Part shown: positions 45,997 to 53,536 of the stretch, piece after piece
Position numbering within the stretch: position 1 is the first letter of the stretch
Layout: the number at the start of each line of letters is the position of its first letter
NCBI GenBank assembly: GCA_934320845.1
Contig: CAKRFU010000008.1
Location: 1-64,000, forward strand
Direction of reading: 5' to 3'
Length of the DNA stretch: 64,000 nucleotides
Source: an uncultured Lachnospiraceae bacterium
GTDB lineage: Bacteria > Bacillota > Clostridia > Lachnospirales > Lachnospiraceae
Notes under the pieces: generated by a model
Database searches by the model: none
Seen by the model: the letters and a program-made list of their open reading frames with translations, nothing else
Told to the model about the DNA's origin: nothing
Translations under genes and position numbers: made by a program

Positions 45997-46947
45997 ATGA
46001 TAAAAGAAGTGAATATCAGAAAAGTAGCAGTAATCGGATGTGGTTTTGTTGGTTCTACGTCTGCGTATACATTGATGCAGAGCAGTCTTTTTTCAGAGAT
46101 GGTTCTTATAGATGCGGACAGAGCGAGAGCAGAGGGAGAAGCACTTGATATAAAGCATGGTCTTCCATTTGCAAAGCCTATGAATATATATGCAGGAGAT
46201 TACAGTGATATCGCGGATGCTGCAATTATTGTTATCACAGCAGGTGCAGCTCAAAAGCCGGGAGAAACCAGACTTGACCTTGTAAAAAAGAATACTGCAA
46301 TTATGAAATCAATAATAGGAGAGATTAAAAAGCAGGATTGTCAGGGAATTTTACTTATAGTATCAAATCCGGTCGACATTCTTACAAATGTTGCGCTTAA
46401 AGCAAGCGGCTTCCCTGAGAACAGGGTTATAGGTTCAGGAACGGTACTTGACAGTGCAAGACTTAAATATCGTCTTGGGGAACATCTATCTGTTGACAGC
46501 AGAAGTGTACATGCATTTATAGTAGGAGAACATGGGGACAGTGAAATTGCAGTATGGAGCAGCGCAAATGTTTCGGGAATTGCGGTTGACGATTTCTGCG
46601 AGATGAGAGGTCATATAAATCATGATAAAAATATGCGTGCAATAGCCGAGCAGGTTAAAAACAGTGCATATGAGATAATTGAAAAGAAGAAAGCTACCTA
46701 TTATGGTATAGGAATGGCTGTAAAGAGAATTTGTGAAGCTATAGTAAGAGATGAAAAATCAATACTACCTGTTTCAAGCATGATATATGGTATATATGGA
46801 ATTGATGATGTCGTTTTAAGTATGCCGGCAATAGTCGGCAAAGATGGTGTTGAAACTTTGGTTCCAATAAGCATGAGCAGTGATGAAGTAGAAAAACTCA
46901 AGGACTCAGCGAAAACACTTAAGGAAGTTTTAGAGCAGACTAAGTAG
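45997..46947 (+). CDS. ldh: L-lactate dehydrogenase
   Basis: 316 residues from ATG 45997 (AGGAGG at 45984-45989; upstream GTG 45976 is rejected). Reduces pyruvate to lactate with NADH. The nucleotide-binding GCGFVGS loop, Asp of LIDADRARAEG and Arg-containing GETRLDLV are present. The catalytic His in GEHGDSEIAVWS and substrate loop Arg are also intact. Fermentation enzyme, probably fructose-1,6-bisphosphate-activated as in many Firmicutes LDHs. A Crp/Fnr-type palindrome upstream links it to the hcp2 stress regulon. Confidence 0.94.
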   Translation: MIKEVNIRKVAVIGCGFVGSTSAYTLMQSSLFSEMVLIDADRARAEGEALDIKHGLPFAKPMNIYAGDYSDIADAAIIVITAGAAQKPGETRLDLVKKNTAIMKSIIGEIKKQDCQGILLIVSNPVDILTNVALKASGFPENRVIGSGTVLDSARLKYRLGEHLSVDSRSVHAFIVGEHGDSEIAVWSSANVSGIAVDDFCEMRGHINHDKNMRAIAEQVKNSAYEIIEKKKATYYGIGMAVKRICEAIVRDEKSILPVSSMIYGIYGIDDVVLSMPAIVGKDGVETLVPISMSSDEVEKLKDSAKTLKEVLEQTK

Positions 46948-47021
46948 AGTGATTGAAAAAATCAGGGATACTTATTGCATAAAATTCTATCAACTTACTC
47001 ATTGGCAAAAAAACAAAAAGC

Positions 47022-47092
47022 AAGTGTTAATGAGTGAATAAACAGTAACAAATATGTGCCATACGGACTTTCTAGTCTGTATGGTGGTATTT
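47022..47092. repeat. Left flanking repeat of the TAC cassette, with terminator hairpin
   Basis: Starts AAGTGTTAATGA and contains AATAAACAGTAACAAATAT shared with 48509-48575. Inside it CCATACGGACT (47059-47069) pairs with AGTCTGTATGG (47074-47084), followed by GTATTT. It acts as the likely terminator of ldh and matches the right-hand copy in sequence and layout, with a 3-bp insertion. Confidence 0.75.
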
Positions 47093-47119
47093 GACTTTTG
47101 CGTAGAGGAATGTTAGTAT
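47091..47119 (+). promoter_or_regulatory. Promoter of the TAC cassette
   Basis: TTGACT (47091-47096), 17 bp, TAGTAT (47114-47119). It begins at the very edge of the left repeat, giving a start near 47126 and a 45-nt leader. Confidence 0.55.
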
Positions 47120-47170
47120 ATTTTTAATGAAAAAAAACAACTGAAAAATAAAAAGAAAGAGAAGAATATA

Positions 47171-47821
47171 GTGTATTATCATGGTACAGAGATAAAAAGG
47201 GGAGGAAAAGCTGTTAAAGAGCAAGAGCTTCCAAAGAGTGTTTCGGATAAGAGAGAACAATGGCTTGGTGATGGCTGGTATTTTTTTGAGTATGAGAGAG
47301 ATGCATATAAGTGGATATTTGATATGCATCGTTCTAATATAAAGAAAAATAAATATTCCGATAGTGAAAAATTGTTATGTAAATTTACAATTTTGGGATG
47401 TGAATTAGAGAGAAATGAAGAAAGGGAGTTTACAAATTTTAATCCTGAGCATTTTAAAATATTTGAAACTGTTAAAGATAAATTAGTAGAGCTTGAAGGT
47501 CACGATGTAAGAGAAGGAGATGTTTTTAATTATCTTTTTGAAATATTAAAATATAAAGATTATTACGACTTAGTTCGTTGGAGTATTCCGATGGGAAAGA
47601 GAATTACATATCCGTGTCTTAGGACAGAAAAAAGACAGCAGCTTCAGATATGTGTAAAAAAAAGAGAGATTATAACAAATATAATTGATTTGAATAATAA
47701 TATTGATGAAGAAAAATATATAGATATTAGGGAAAGTAATGAAAACAAGATTATCAATATTGATTTTAAGAATTTAGGGAGGGAAGATTGTCATGATAAA
47801 TGGAATAGATTTAAGAGATGA
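47171..47821 (+). CDS. Putative ADP-ribosyltransferase-fold toxin of a TAC system
   Basis: 216 residues from GTG 47171. MYYHGTEI starts with the YHGT strand typical of ART-fold domains. LGDGWYFFEYERDAYKWI (about 33-50) matches the GxGFY...AxxWA second motif of DUF3990-like ARTs. RQQLQICVKKREII (about 156-169) resembles the third motif, QxCV followed by the final strand. Function is inferred: NAD-dependent ADP-ribosylation of an RNA or protein target when unleashed. Its last 29 bp overlap the antitoxin gene, which reads in another frame. It is noticeably AT-richer than flanking housekeeping genes. No signal peptide. The CmdT toxin of CmdTAC is an ART, so a related role is plausible, not shown. 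Confidence 0.7.
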   Translation: MYYHGTEIKRGGKAVKEQELPKSVSDKREQWLGDGWYFFEYERDAYKWIFDMHRSNIKKNKYSDSEKLLCKFTILGCELERNEEREFTNFNPEHFKIFETVKDKLVELEGHDVREGDVFNYLFEILKYKDYYDLVRWSIPMGKRITYPCLRTEKRQQLQICVKKREIITNIIDLNNNIDEEKYIDIRESNENKIINIDFKNLGREDCHDKWNRFKR

Positions 47822-48044
47822 ACTTAATAGAATTGAAGAACATTTTAGCAATCTTACTGTTGAGCAATACAATGTTAATAAGAAAAAAATTGATTTTGGA
47901 AAAGTTAAGTTTGCTTGCGATAGCAGTTATGTAAAAGCATTTGATGAATTCACATTGCAAACGAAATTTAATGTAGAAGATGATATAGACCAAGATGATT
48001 TAGGGTTATTTGGATTATCAGAGAATAGAATAGGAGCGGCATAA
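47793..48044 (+). CDS. Putative antitoxin of the TAC system
   Basis: 83 residues, acidic, no recognised DNA-binding motif. It starts inside the toxin gene with a strong AGGGAGGG ribosome site (47776-47783) and ends one base before the chaperone start. The C-terminal segment (FTLQTKFNVEDDIDQDDLGLFGLSENR) is Asp-rich with exposed hydrophobics, as expected for the chaperone-addiction tail that SecB-like TAC chaperones recognise. Being a non-HTH antitoxin, it may not autoregulate. Identification rests mainly on gene order and overlap. Confidence 0.6.
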   Translation: MINGIDLRDELNRIEEHFSNLTVEQYNVNKKKIDFGKVKFACDSSYVKAFDEFTLQTKFNVEDDIDQDDLGLFGLSENRIGAA

Positions 48045-48045
48045 T

Positions 48046-48435
48046 ATGTCAGATAAGCAAGGAGCGATTAGGTTTTTAGACTATAGGGTTTCAAAAGTTG
48101 AGTTTTATTTAAATAAAACAGAAAAGCAGTCTAATGAATTGAATGTAGAGGTCAGTTCGGATAAAGAGGTTGATACAGAATTAAAAAATATGTTGGTTAA
48201 ACTAAATGTTGAAATTGGAGATAAAGAGGAAAGTACATTTTTTATGAGTATTTGTTTAGAAGGACTATTTGAATTATCAAAAGATTATTTAGAGTATGAT
48301 ATAAATGTATTTTATTCAAATGCTTTATCAATTTTGTATCCATATGTTAGGGCTATTGTATCTACATACACAGCCGGAGCAAATATAAAGCCTGTTATTC
48401 TTCCGACGATAAACATAAAAAAAATGTTAAAATGA
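48046..48435 (+). CDS. SecB-like chaperone of the TAC system
   Basis: 129 residues. NALSILYPYVRAIVSTYTAG followed by IKPVILPTINI matches the SecB family signature (FPYARE-like helix and the conserved LPPINF strand). The N-terminal half (FLDYRVSKVEFYLNKT to DKEESTFFMSICLEGLFEL) fits the preceding beta strands of the SecB fold. Firmicutes generally lack the export SecB, so a solitary SecB-like gene next to a toxin-antitoxin pair points to a TAC chaperone that stabilises the antitoxin. Starts directly after the antitoxin stop; GGAGCGG in its end serves as ribosome site. Confidence 0.8.
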   Translation: MSDKQGAIRFLDYRVSKVEFYLNKTEKQSNELNVEVSSDKEVDTELKNMLVKLNVEIGDKEESTFFMSICLEGLFELSKDYLEYDINVFYSNALSILYPYVRAIVSTYTAGANIKPVILPTINIKKMLK

Positions 48436-48791
48436 AGAATGTGTATATAAGTTGTTAGAATTGAAATTGAGACTAAAATCCAATCAAATGTACCAATAGC
48501 CAAAAAGTAAGTGTTAATGAATAAACAGTAACAAATATCTGCCATACAGATTGGGAAGTCTGCATGGCAGTATTTTTAATGATAACAGCGGGTTGTAGCG
48601 AGATTTTTTGAAGTGTGCTATCGAAAGCGCAGGTTTGTTCAATGTATCAATTAATAATTATTAGTTGTACTAGAAGTGTTATAGGCAAGTGGCAGAGCGG
48701 ATTGCGAATATTTGATTGATTTGATAAATTTAATAATTGTATGAAATCAAAAAATATCGGTTTAATATTGTTGGAGAAAGGAAACACAGGT
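48436..48791. other. Gap between TAC cassette and JetD-like gene
   Basis: Contains the right flanking repeat (48509-48575), then about 200 bp (48580-48791) with no open gene or repeat I can recognise. No integrase, att-type core or promoter of good score was found; a leader for the next gene is likely. Confidence 0.5.
48509..48575. repeat. Right flanking repeat of the TAC cassette, with hairpin
   Basis: Direct copy of 47022-47092, including AAGTGTTAATGA, AATAAACAGTAACAAATAT and a hairpin built from CCATACAGATT (48542-48552) and AGTCTGCATGG (48557-48567), then GTATTTTT. Stem differences between the copies are mostly wobble-preserving, so both keep a terminator-like structure. It ends the TAC transcript. 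Confidence 0.75.
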
Positions 48792-49901
48792 ATGAAGCAC
48801 AAAATAAGTTTAGAAAAAATAGAAAATATTATATTAAAAAGCAAAGAAAAATCAATACTTGAGAAATTTACGGCAGGGGTTGATTCATATAAGATTTTGT
48901 GTGATTACATAGCTGAAAAATCAAAAACGGGTGAGTTTGTTCCTATAAAAAACAGCGGTTTAAATGGCAAGAATCCACCGCTTTATAATGTATATTGGCA
49001 GATTGAAGAAGAAAAATATAATGGTGAATTTGATGGTGAAATAAATTTTAAATTATCAACCAGACTTAATATGGAGTATTATAAAAAACATATTGAACAG
49101 TATAGAAAAGACAGGGATGCCATACTTAAATTAAGTGATTTTTATAAAAATGAGAGCGAAAAGCAAAAACTTAAAAAAGCCGAGTCTGTAAATGAACGCA
49201 GTTTTGAGATTTGGTGCGATGAAAAATTTATAAGAGGTGGAAATGAAAACAGAGGAAAAAATAAGAACGAGGGCAGAGGGCAGGGTAAGAGAATACTTAA
49301 AAATCTTGGAATTGAAGTGTCGGACTTAAATGTCTATGAGACACCTGAGCCGTTTGTGAGTTATATATATGACAGGACTGCACCTCAAAATGTGCTTATT
49401 ATTGAAAACAAAGACACATTTTATACTGTCAGGAAATATATGCAGGAAACGGGAAAGAACGAGATAATTGGTAAAAGATTTGGGACGGTGATATTTAGTT
49501 CAGGAAAAAAGGTGGTTTCATCATTCCGTGATTTTGAATTTACTGCTGAAAAATATCTTGCGGACAGTAAAAACAGATTTTTCTATTTTGGTGATATGGA
49601 TTATGAGGGGATAGGTATTTATGAAAATTTGGCGGAGGTTTTTAAGGAAAAAAGAAAAGAGCATATATTTAAGGAAGAAACACAGTTAGAACCGTTTAAG
49701 GAAGCGTATGTCAGGATGTATGAGAAAGCTGAAAAGATTGGATTTGATAAACTTCCTGTTACAAAGGAAAAGCAGAATAGAAATATAGGTCAGACATTTG
49801 CTTCATATTTTGGAAGTGAAATGTGGGAAAAATTTGAAAATCTTCTGCTGACTGAGAAATATATTCCGCAGGAGATAATAAATATTTGGGATTTTGAATA
49901 A
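48792..49901 (+). CDS. Lone JetD-like (Wadjet/DUF2220) TOPRIM protein
   Basis: 369 residues from ATG 48792 (AGAAAGGA upstream). The C-terminal half shows a TOPRIM-like site: Glu208 in VLIIENKDTF and Asp268/Asp270 in FYFGDMDYEGIGIYENL. This corresponds to the DUF2220 domain of JetD, the nuclease subunit of Wadjet plasmid defence. The N-terminal part (about 1-160) is Lys-rich and helical. Wadjet needs JetA, JetB and JetC; none is nearby, so the protein either stands alone or works with other partners. Neighbouring TAC cassette makes this a small defence-like spot. A repair role is an alternative. Confidence 0.68.
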   Translation: MKHKISLEKIENIILKSKEKSILEKFTAGVDSYKILCDYIAEKSKTGEFVPIKNSGLNGKNPPLYNVYWQIEEEKYNGEFDGEINFKLSTRLNMEYYKKHIEQYRKDRDAILKLSDFYKNESEKQKLKKAESVNERSFEIWCDEKFIRGGNENRGKNKNEGRGQGKRILKNLGIEVSDLNVYETPEPFVSYIYDRTAPQNVLIIENKDTFYTVRKYMQETGKNEIIGKRFGTVIFSSGKKVVSSFRDFEFTAEKYLADSKNRFFYFGDMDYEGIGIYENLAEVFKEKRKEHIFKEETQLEPFKEAYVRMYEKAEKIGFDKLPVTKEKQNRNIGQTFASYFGSEMWEKFENLLLTEKYIPQEIINIWDFE

Positions 49902-49914
49902 TTTTCTTGAAATT

Positions 49915-49957
49915 CGTAACATATGTTACGGATTTTTTTATGGTATTACTGTATTAT
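49915..49957 (+). promoter_or_regulatory. Crp/Fnr-type palindrome and -10 of hcp2
   Basis: CGTAACATATGTTACG (49915-49930) is a perfect 16-bp palindrome. TATTAT at 49952-49957 gives a start near 49964, putting the centre at about -41.5. The regulator gene at 51635 is the obvious candidate binder. Confidence 0.65.
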
Positions 49958-50017
49958 AGTCAATGTCGAAAGAAAAAATAAAAGTTTGTGTTACAATATA
50001 TATAAGAAAGGAAAAAT

Positions 50018-51610
50018 ATGGAAAATAAAATGTTTTGTTTTCAATGTGAACAGACAGCGGGCTGTTCGGGGTGTACAGGAAATGCAGGAGTATGTGGAAA
50101 AACAGCAGAAACAGCAAATCTTCAGGATGAACTTACCGGGGCATTGATAGGCCTTGCAAAAGCATGCGAAAGTAATCCACATGATGAGAGTGTTACGGAT
50201 ATTATTGTAGAAGGACTGTTTACAACAATAACAAATGTCAATTTTAATGATGAAACTATCAGAAAAATTACAGAAAAAGTCAGAAAAAAGAAATATGAGG
50301 TTGTTCCAAATTGTAGCGTATGTACAGCAAAGTGTGGGAACACGGATGATTATGATGTTACAAAAATCTGGAATGAACAGGAGGATATACGTTCACTTAA
50401 ATCACTTATTCTTTTTGGTATAAGGGGTATAGCGGCATATGCATATCATGCAAATGTACTTGGCTATAGAGATAATACGGTGAATGATTTCTTTATAAAA
50501 GCATTGTGCATACTAGGCTATGACTTAAATAAGGATGATCTTTTTTCTGTTGTTATGGAAGTTGGCGAAATAAATCTTAAATGCATGGAACTTCTCGACA
50601 AAGCAAATACTGAAACTTATGGAACGCCAACACCTGTTAAAGTTACACTTACTGTAGAAAAAGGACCATTTATAGTGATTACAGGTCATGATCTTTATGA
50701 TTTAAAGCAACTTTTGGAACAGACAAAAGACAAGGGAATAAATATTTATACGCATGGTGAGATGCTTCCGGCACATGCATATCCTGAACTAAAAAAATAC
50801 CCACATCTTAAAGGGAATTTTGGAACTGCATGGCAAAATCAGCAGAAGGAATTTGAAAATATTCCGGCACCGGTATTATTTACAACAAACTGCCTTATGC
50901 CTGTTAAAGAAAGCTATTCCGACAGAGTATTTACAACGGAAGTGGTATCATATCCTGAGATGGTTCATGTTGGTGTGGATAAAGATTTTACACCTGTTAT
51001 CGAAAAGGCACTTGAATTGGGCGGTTACGATGAAGATAAAAGTTTTACTGGCATAAACGGTGGTCATGAAGTGATGACCGGATTTGCACATGGAACTGTC
51101 TTGTCTGTTGCTGACAAAGTTATTGAAGCTGTCAAGAATGGAGATATAAAGCATTTCTTCCTTGTGGGAGGATGCGATGGAGCAAGAACGGGGAGAAATT
51201 ATTACACAGAATTTGTTAAGCAGACTCCGAAAGATTCTGTTATACTTACATTAGCATGTGGAAAATACAGATTTAACGATATTGATTTAGGTGAGATTGC
51301 AGGACTTCCAAGAATTATGGATATGGGACAGTGCAATGATGCTTTCAGTGCTATAAAAGTTGCGACAGCTCTTGCTGATGCGTTTGAATGTTCGGTAAAT
51401 GAACTTCCGCTATCTATCGTACTTTCGTGGTATGAGCAGAAAGCGGTGTGTATTTTACTTACACTTCTTCATCTCGGAATAAAGAATATACATTTAGGAC
51501 CAACACTTCCGGCATTTGTATCGCAGGGTGTGCTTGATATTCTTGTTGAAAATTTTGGAATTTCACCTATAGGTTCACCGGAGGAAGATTTGAAAAAATT
51601 CCTCAAATAG
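50018..51610 (+). CDS. hcp: Hybrid-cluster protein, copy 2
   Basis: 530 residues, class I. N-terminal cubane cysteines: CFQC, 8 residues, C, 6 residues, C (residues 7-24, TAGCSGCTGNAGVCGK region). Hybrid-cluster regions GHDLYDLKQ, TNCLMPVK, VGGCDGAR and TLACGKYRFN are conserved relative to copy 1. Removes NO or hydroxylamine. It leads a unit with a Crp/Fnr regulator, a cupin fragment and a ferredoxin-like protein, the arrangement seen for HcpR-type nitrosative-stress clusters in anaerobes. The regulatory palindrome sits 90-105 bp upstream. Confidence 0.94.
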   Translation: MENKMFCFQCEQTAGCSGCTGNAGVCGKTAETANLQDELTGALIGLAKACESNPHDESVTDIIVEGLFTTITNVNFNDETIRKITEKVRKKKYEVVPNCSVCTAKCGNTDDYDVTKIWNEQEDIRSLKSLILFGIRGIAAYAYHANVLGYRDNTVNDFFIKALCILGYDLNKDDLFSVVMEVGEINLKCMELLDKANTETYGTPTPVKVTLTVEKGPFIVITGHDLYDLKQLLEQTKDKGINIYTHGEMLPAHAYPELKKYPHLKGNFGTAWQNQQKEFENIPAPVLFTTNCLMPVKESYSDRVFTTEVVSYPEMVHVGVDKDFTPVIEKALELGGYDEDKSFTGINGGHEVMTGFAHGTVLSVADKVIEAVKNGDIKHFFLVGGCDGARTGRNYYTEFVKQTPKDSVILTLACGKYRFNDIDLGEIAGLPRIMDMGQCNDAFSAIKVATALADAFECSVNELPLSIVLSWYEQKAVCILLTLLHLGIKNIHLGPTLPAFVSQGVLDILVENFGISPIGSPEEDLKKFLK

Positions 51611-51634
51611 GAGACGGATATAAGAGGCAGATAT

Positions 51635-52336
51635 ATGGATAAAGATGAGAATGGCAAGATAATACAGGCTTTGAGTAAATCCGCACTTTGCAAAGGATTT
51701 ACGCAGGATGAACTTCTTTGTTTATTAGAAGAAAATAGTACAGAGATAAAAAAATACGAGAAAGGAAGTTTTGTATTTGAAGAGGGTGACGTACCTGAAA
51801 GGCTTTATGTGATGGTACACGGCTATGTCGAAGTTTCAAAACTGACTTTTTCGGGGAAGAAGATTTTGATAACAACCATTGAAAATCCCGGAGACATGTT
51901 TGCGGAAGTTTATATGTTTATGGGGAAAAGCAAGTATGACATGTCGGCACAGGCTGGCGAAGAGTCGTTGATACTAAGTATTTCGAGTGATTTTTTTGAA
52001 AATATATCGTATAATACTAATGCTTTAGTTGCGGAAAAGATAAGAAAAAATCTAATGGGTATATTTGCAATGAAGGCGTATAATCTAAGCGGCAAGGTAA
52101 GACTGCTTGGCTGTGGAAGCATAAGGGAAAAAATTTCACTTTATCTCATTGAAAATCAGACACCGTCAGGTGAGATAGCAAAAAATCCTTCAAGAGAGGA
52201 ACTTGCAGATTATCTCAACGTAACAAGACCGTCTCTCTCAAGAGAACTTGGAAATATGGAAAAGGAAGGCATAATCAGGCTTGAGGGCAGAAAGATAATT
52301 ATTGTGTCGCAGGAAAAGCTTGAAGAATATTTATAA
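51635..52336 (+). CDS. Crp/Fnr-family regulator, HcpR-like
   Basis: 233 residues. A cyclic-nucleotide-binding-type beta barrel (about 15-130; FEEGDVPERLYVMVHGYVEVSKL), a long dimer helix and a winged HTH (about 165-228; SREELADYLNVTRPSLSRELGNMEKEGII). No N-terminal cysteine cluster of the Fnr kind, so it may sense NO through haem as proposed for HcpR, but this is inference. Located 24 bp after hcp2; the GTAAC-N4-GTTAC box upstream of hcp2 and ldh is its likely site. Confidence 0.85.
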   Translation: MDKDENGKIIQALSKSALCKGFTQDELLCLLEENSTEIKKYEKGSFVFEEGDVPERLYVMVHGYVEVSKLTFSGKKILITTIENPGDMFAEVYMFMGKSKYDMSAQAGEESLILSISSDFFENISYNTNALVAEKIRKNLMGIFAMKAYNLSGKVRLLGCGSIREKISLYLIENQTPSGEIAKNPSREELADYLNVTRPSLSRELGNMEKEGIIRLEGRKIIIVSQEKLEEYL

Positions 52337-52392
52337 AAATCTGAGAACATCAAAAATTTTAATTTAAAATAAAAAATTGGAGGAATAAAATT

Positions 52393-52530
52393 ATGGCAGA
52401 GCTTATGAAAAACATTGAAAAATCAAAGGTACTTACACTTAAGGATGAGATTTCCTATGCAGACGGACAGGTTGTGAGCAAAACACTTGTACAAAATGAT
52501 GCGGTAAGTGAGACATTGTTTGTATTTTAG
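52393..52530 (+). pseudogene. N-terminal fragment of a small cupin protein
   Basis: 45 residues (MAELMKNIEKSKVLTLKDEI; DGQVVSKTLVQNDAVSETLF). QVVSKTLVQND followed by TLFxF is the first strand set of the roughly 110-residue single-domain cupins often found beside hcp and Fe-S genes in Clostridia. The metal-binding histidine motifs and the rest are absent because a TAG follows TLFVF. The ribosome site (GGAGG) is intact. Either a deletion remnant or a very short retained peptide. Confidence 0.55.
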
Positions 52531-52544
52531 AAAGGAAGAATAAA

Positions 52545-53297
52545 ATGATACGCAAGATAGTTCATATAGATGAAGAAAAATGCAACGGTTGTGGTGCATG
52601 TGCCAATGCATGCCACGAGGATGCGATTGCCATGGTTGACGGAAAGGCAAGGCTTATTAAAGATGATTACTGTGATGGTCTTGGAGATTGTCTGCCAGCC
52701 TGTCCGATGGATGCAATCAAAATAATAGAACGTGAGGCAAATGAATATGATGAGGCGGCTGTCAAGGCTAGGATTGCCGCAAAAAAAATGGCTGAGAACG
52801 CCAAAAAGAATGGTGCACCTGTTCATGTCTGTCCAGGAAGCATGGCAAGAAGTCTACAGCATGCACAGACGGAAGATGTTAAAGAAAATGAGTATAATAA
52901 TGCAGAAAATGGCAGTAAAAAACCTGTAAGCAGATTAAATCAGTGGCCTGTTCAGATAAAACTTGTTCCAACATCGGCACCATATTTTGATGGAGCCAAT
53001 CTTTTGGTGGCAGCAGATTGTACGGCATATGCCTATGCAAATTTTCATGAGGATTTTATCAAAAATCACATTACGCTTGTCGGATGTCCTAAACTTGATG
53101 ATATTGATTACAGTGAAAAACTTACTGAGATAATTAAGAATAACGACATAAAGAGTGTGAAAATAGTCCGTATGGAGGTTCCGTGCTGCGGAGGACTGCA
53201 GAATGCAGTTGTAAATGCCTTAAAGAACAGCGGTAAGATGATTCCGTGGCAGGTTGTGACGATTTCGTGTGATGGAAAAATTTTAGAAAGCTTATAA
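52545..53297 (+). CDS. 4Fe-4S ferredoxin-domain protein of the hcp cluster
   Basis: 250 residues. Two ferredoxin motifs at the N-terminus: CNGCGACANAC (about 12-22) and a second with CDGLGDCLPACPMDAI (about 43-58), in which the first position is spaced by LGD. A long C-terminal domain (about 120-250) has further cysteines (ADCTAYAY, VGCPKLDD, VPCCGGLQN), suggesting another cluster or metal site. Likely electron donor to Hcp in the same transcript, 14 bp after the cupin scrap. Cytoplasmic. Confidence 0.82.
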   Translation: MIRKIVHIDEEKCNGCGACANACHEDAIAMVDGKARLIKDDYCDGLGDCLPACPMDAIKIIEREANEYDEAAVKARIAAKKMAENAKKNGAPVHVCPGSMARSLQHAQTEDVKENEYNNAENGSKKPVSRLNQWPVQIKLVPTSAPYFDGANLLVAADCTAYAYANFHEDFIKNHITLVGCPKLDDIDYSEKLTEIIKNNDIKSVKIVRMEVPCCGGLQNAVVNALKNSGKMIPWQVVTISCDGKILESL

Positions 53298-53298
53298 T

Positions 53299-53369
53299 AT
53301 GATGCAAGGGTCAAAAGCAGATAGCAATGTATATTTACATACAAATTGCTATCTGGTGGCTTGATCATA
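53299..53369. repeat. Palindromic MITE-like repeat, copy 2
   Basis: Matches 21217-21294 in the core (GGTCAAAAGCAGATAGCAAT and TTTACATACAAATTGCTATC) but the right terminus is shortened (TTGATCATAAT). Like copy 1, it starts one base after a stop codon. Confidence 0.78.
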
Positions 53370-53382
53370 ATATATTTTGTGG

Positions 53383-53421
53383 ATTCAGGTTTGGGCATAG
53401 AAAAAGCGCCTGAACCTGAAT
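53383..53421 (+). terminator. Hairpin after the hcp2 cluster
   Basis: ATTCAGGTT (53383-53391) pairs with AACCTGAAT (53413-53421); some inner GGGC/GCGCC pairing is possible. T-richness after the stem is weak. Confidence 0.45.
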
Positions 53422-53457
53422 TTGTTCATTGTTGATAAATTTTTCTCAATAATGTTA

Positions 53458-53488
53458 TTGACAACTATTCTCGATTAGATTATACTAA
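53458..53488 (+). promoter_or_regulatory. feoA promoter with candidate metal-regulator box
   Basis: TTGACA (53458-53463), 17 bp, TATACT (53481-53486). TTAGATTATACTAA (53475-53488) overlaps the -10. Near-copies lie before feoB (54016) and the P1B ATPase (63367), suggesting a shared operator for an iron-responsive repressor such as a DtxR/IdeR or Fur protein. Confidence 0.6.
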
Positions 53489-53536
53489 CGCATGGATAAA
53501 TGATAATCAACAAAAGAGATTAAGAAAGAGGATGAT

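Noticed and set aside
47022..48575. Integrative element with att sites
   Set aside because: Flanking repeats exist but no integrase or recombinase gene is in the unit; kept only as a repeat-bounded cassette.
48792..49901. Complete Wadjet (JetABCD) system
   Set aside because: Only a JetD-like gene is present; neighbours are an hcp operon and a TAC cassette.
53500..53515. Classical Fur box near feoA (TGATAATCA)
   Set aside because: Only one half-site matches; the TTAG-type box over the -10 is a better candidate.
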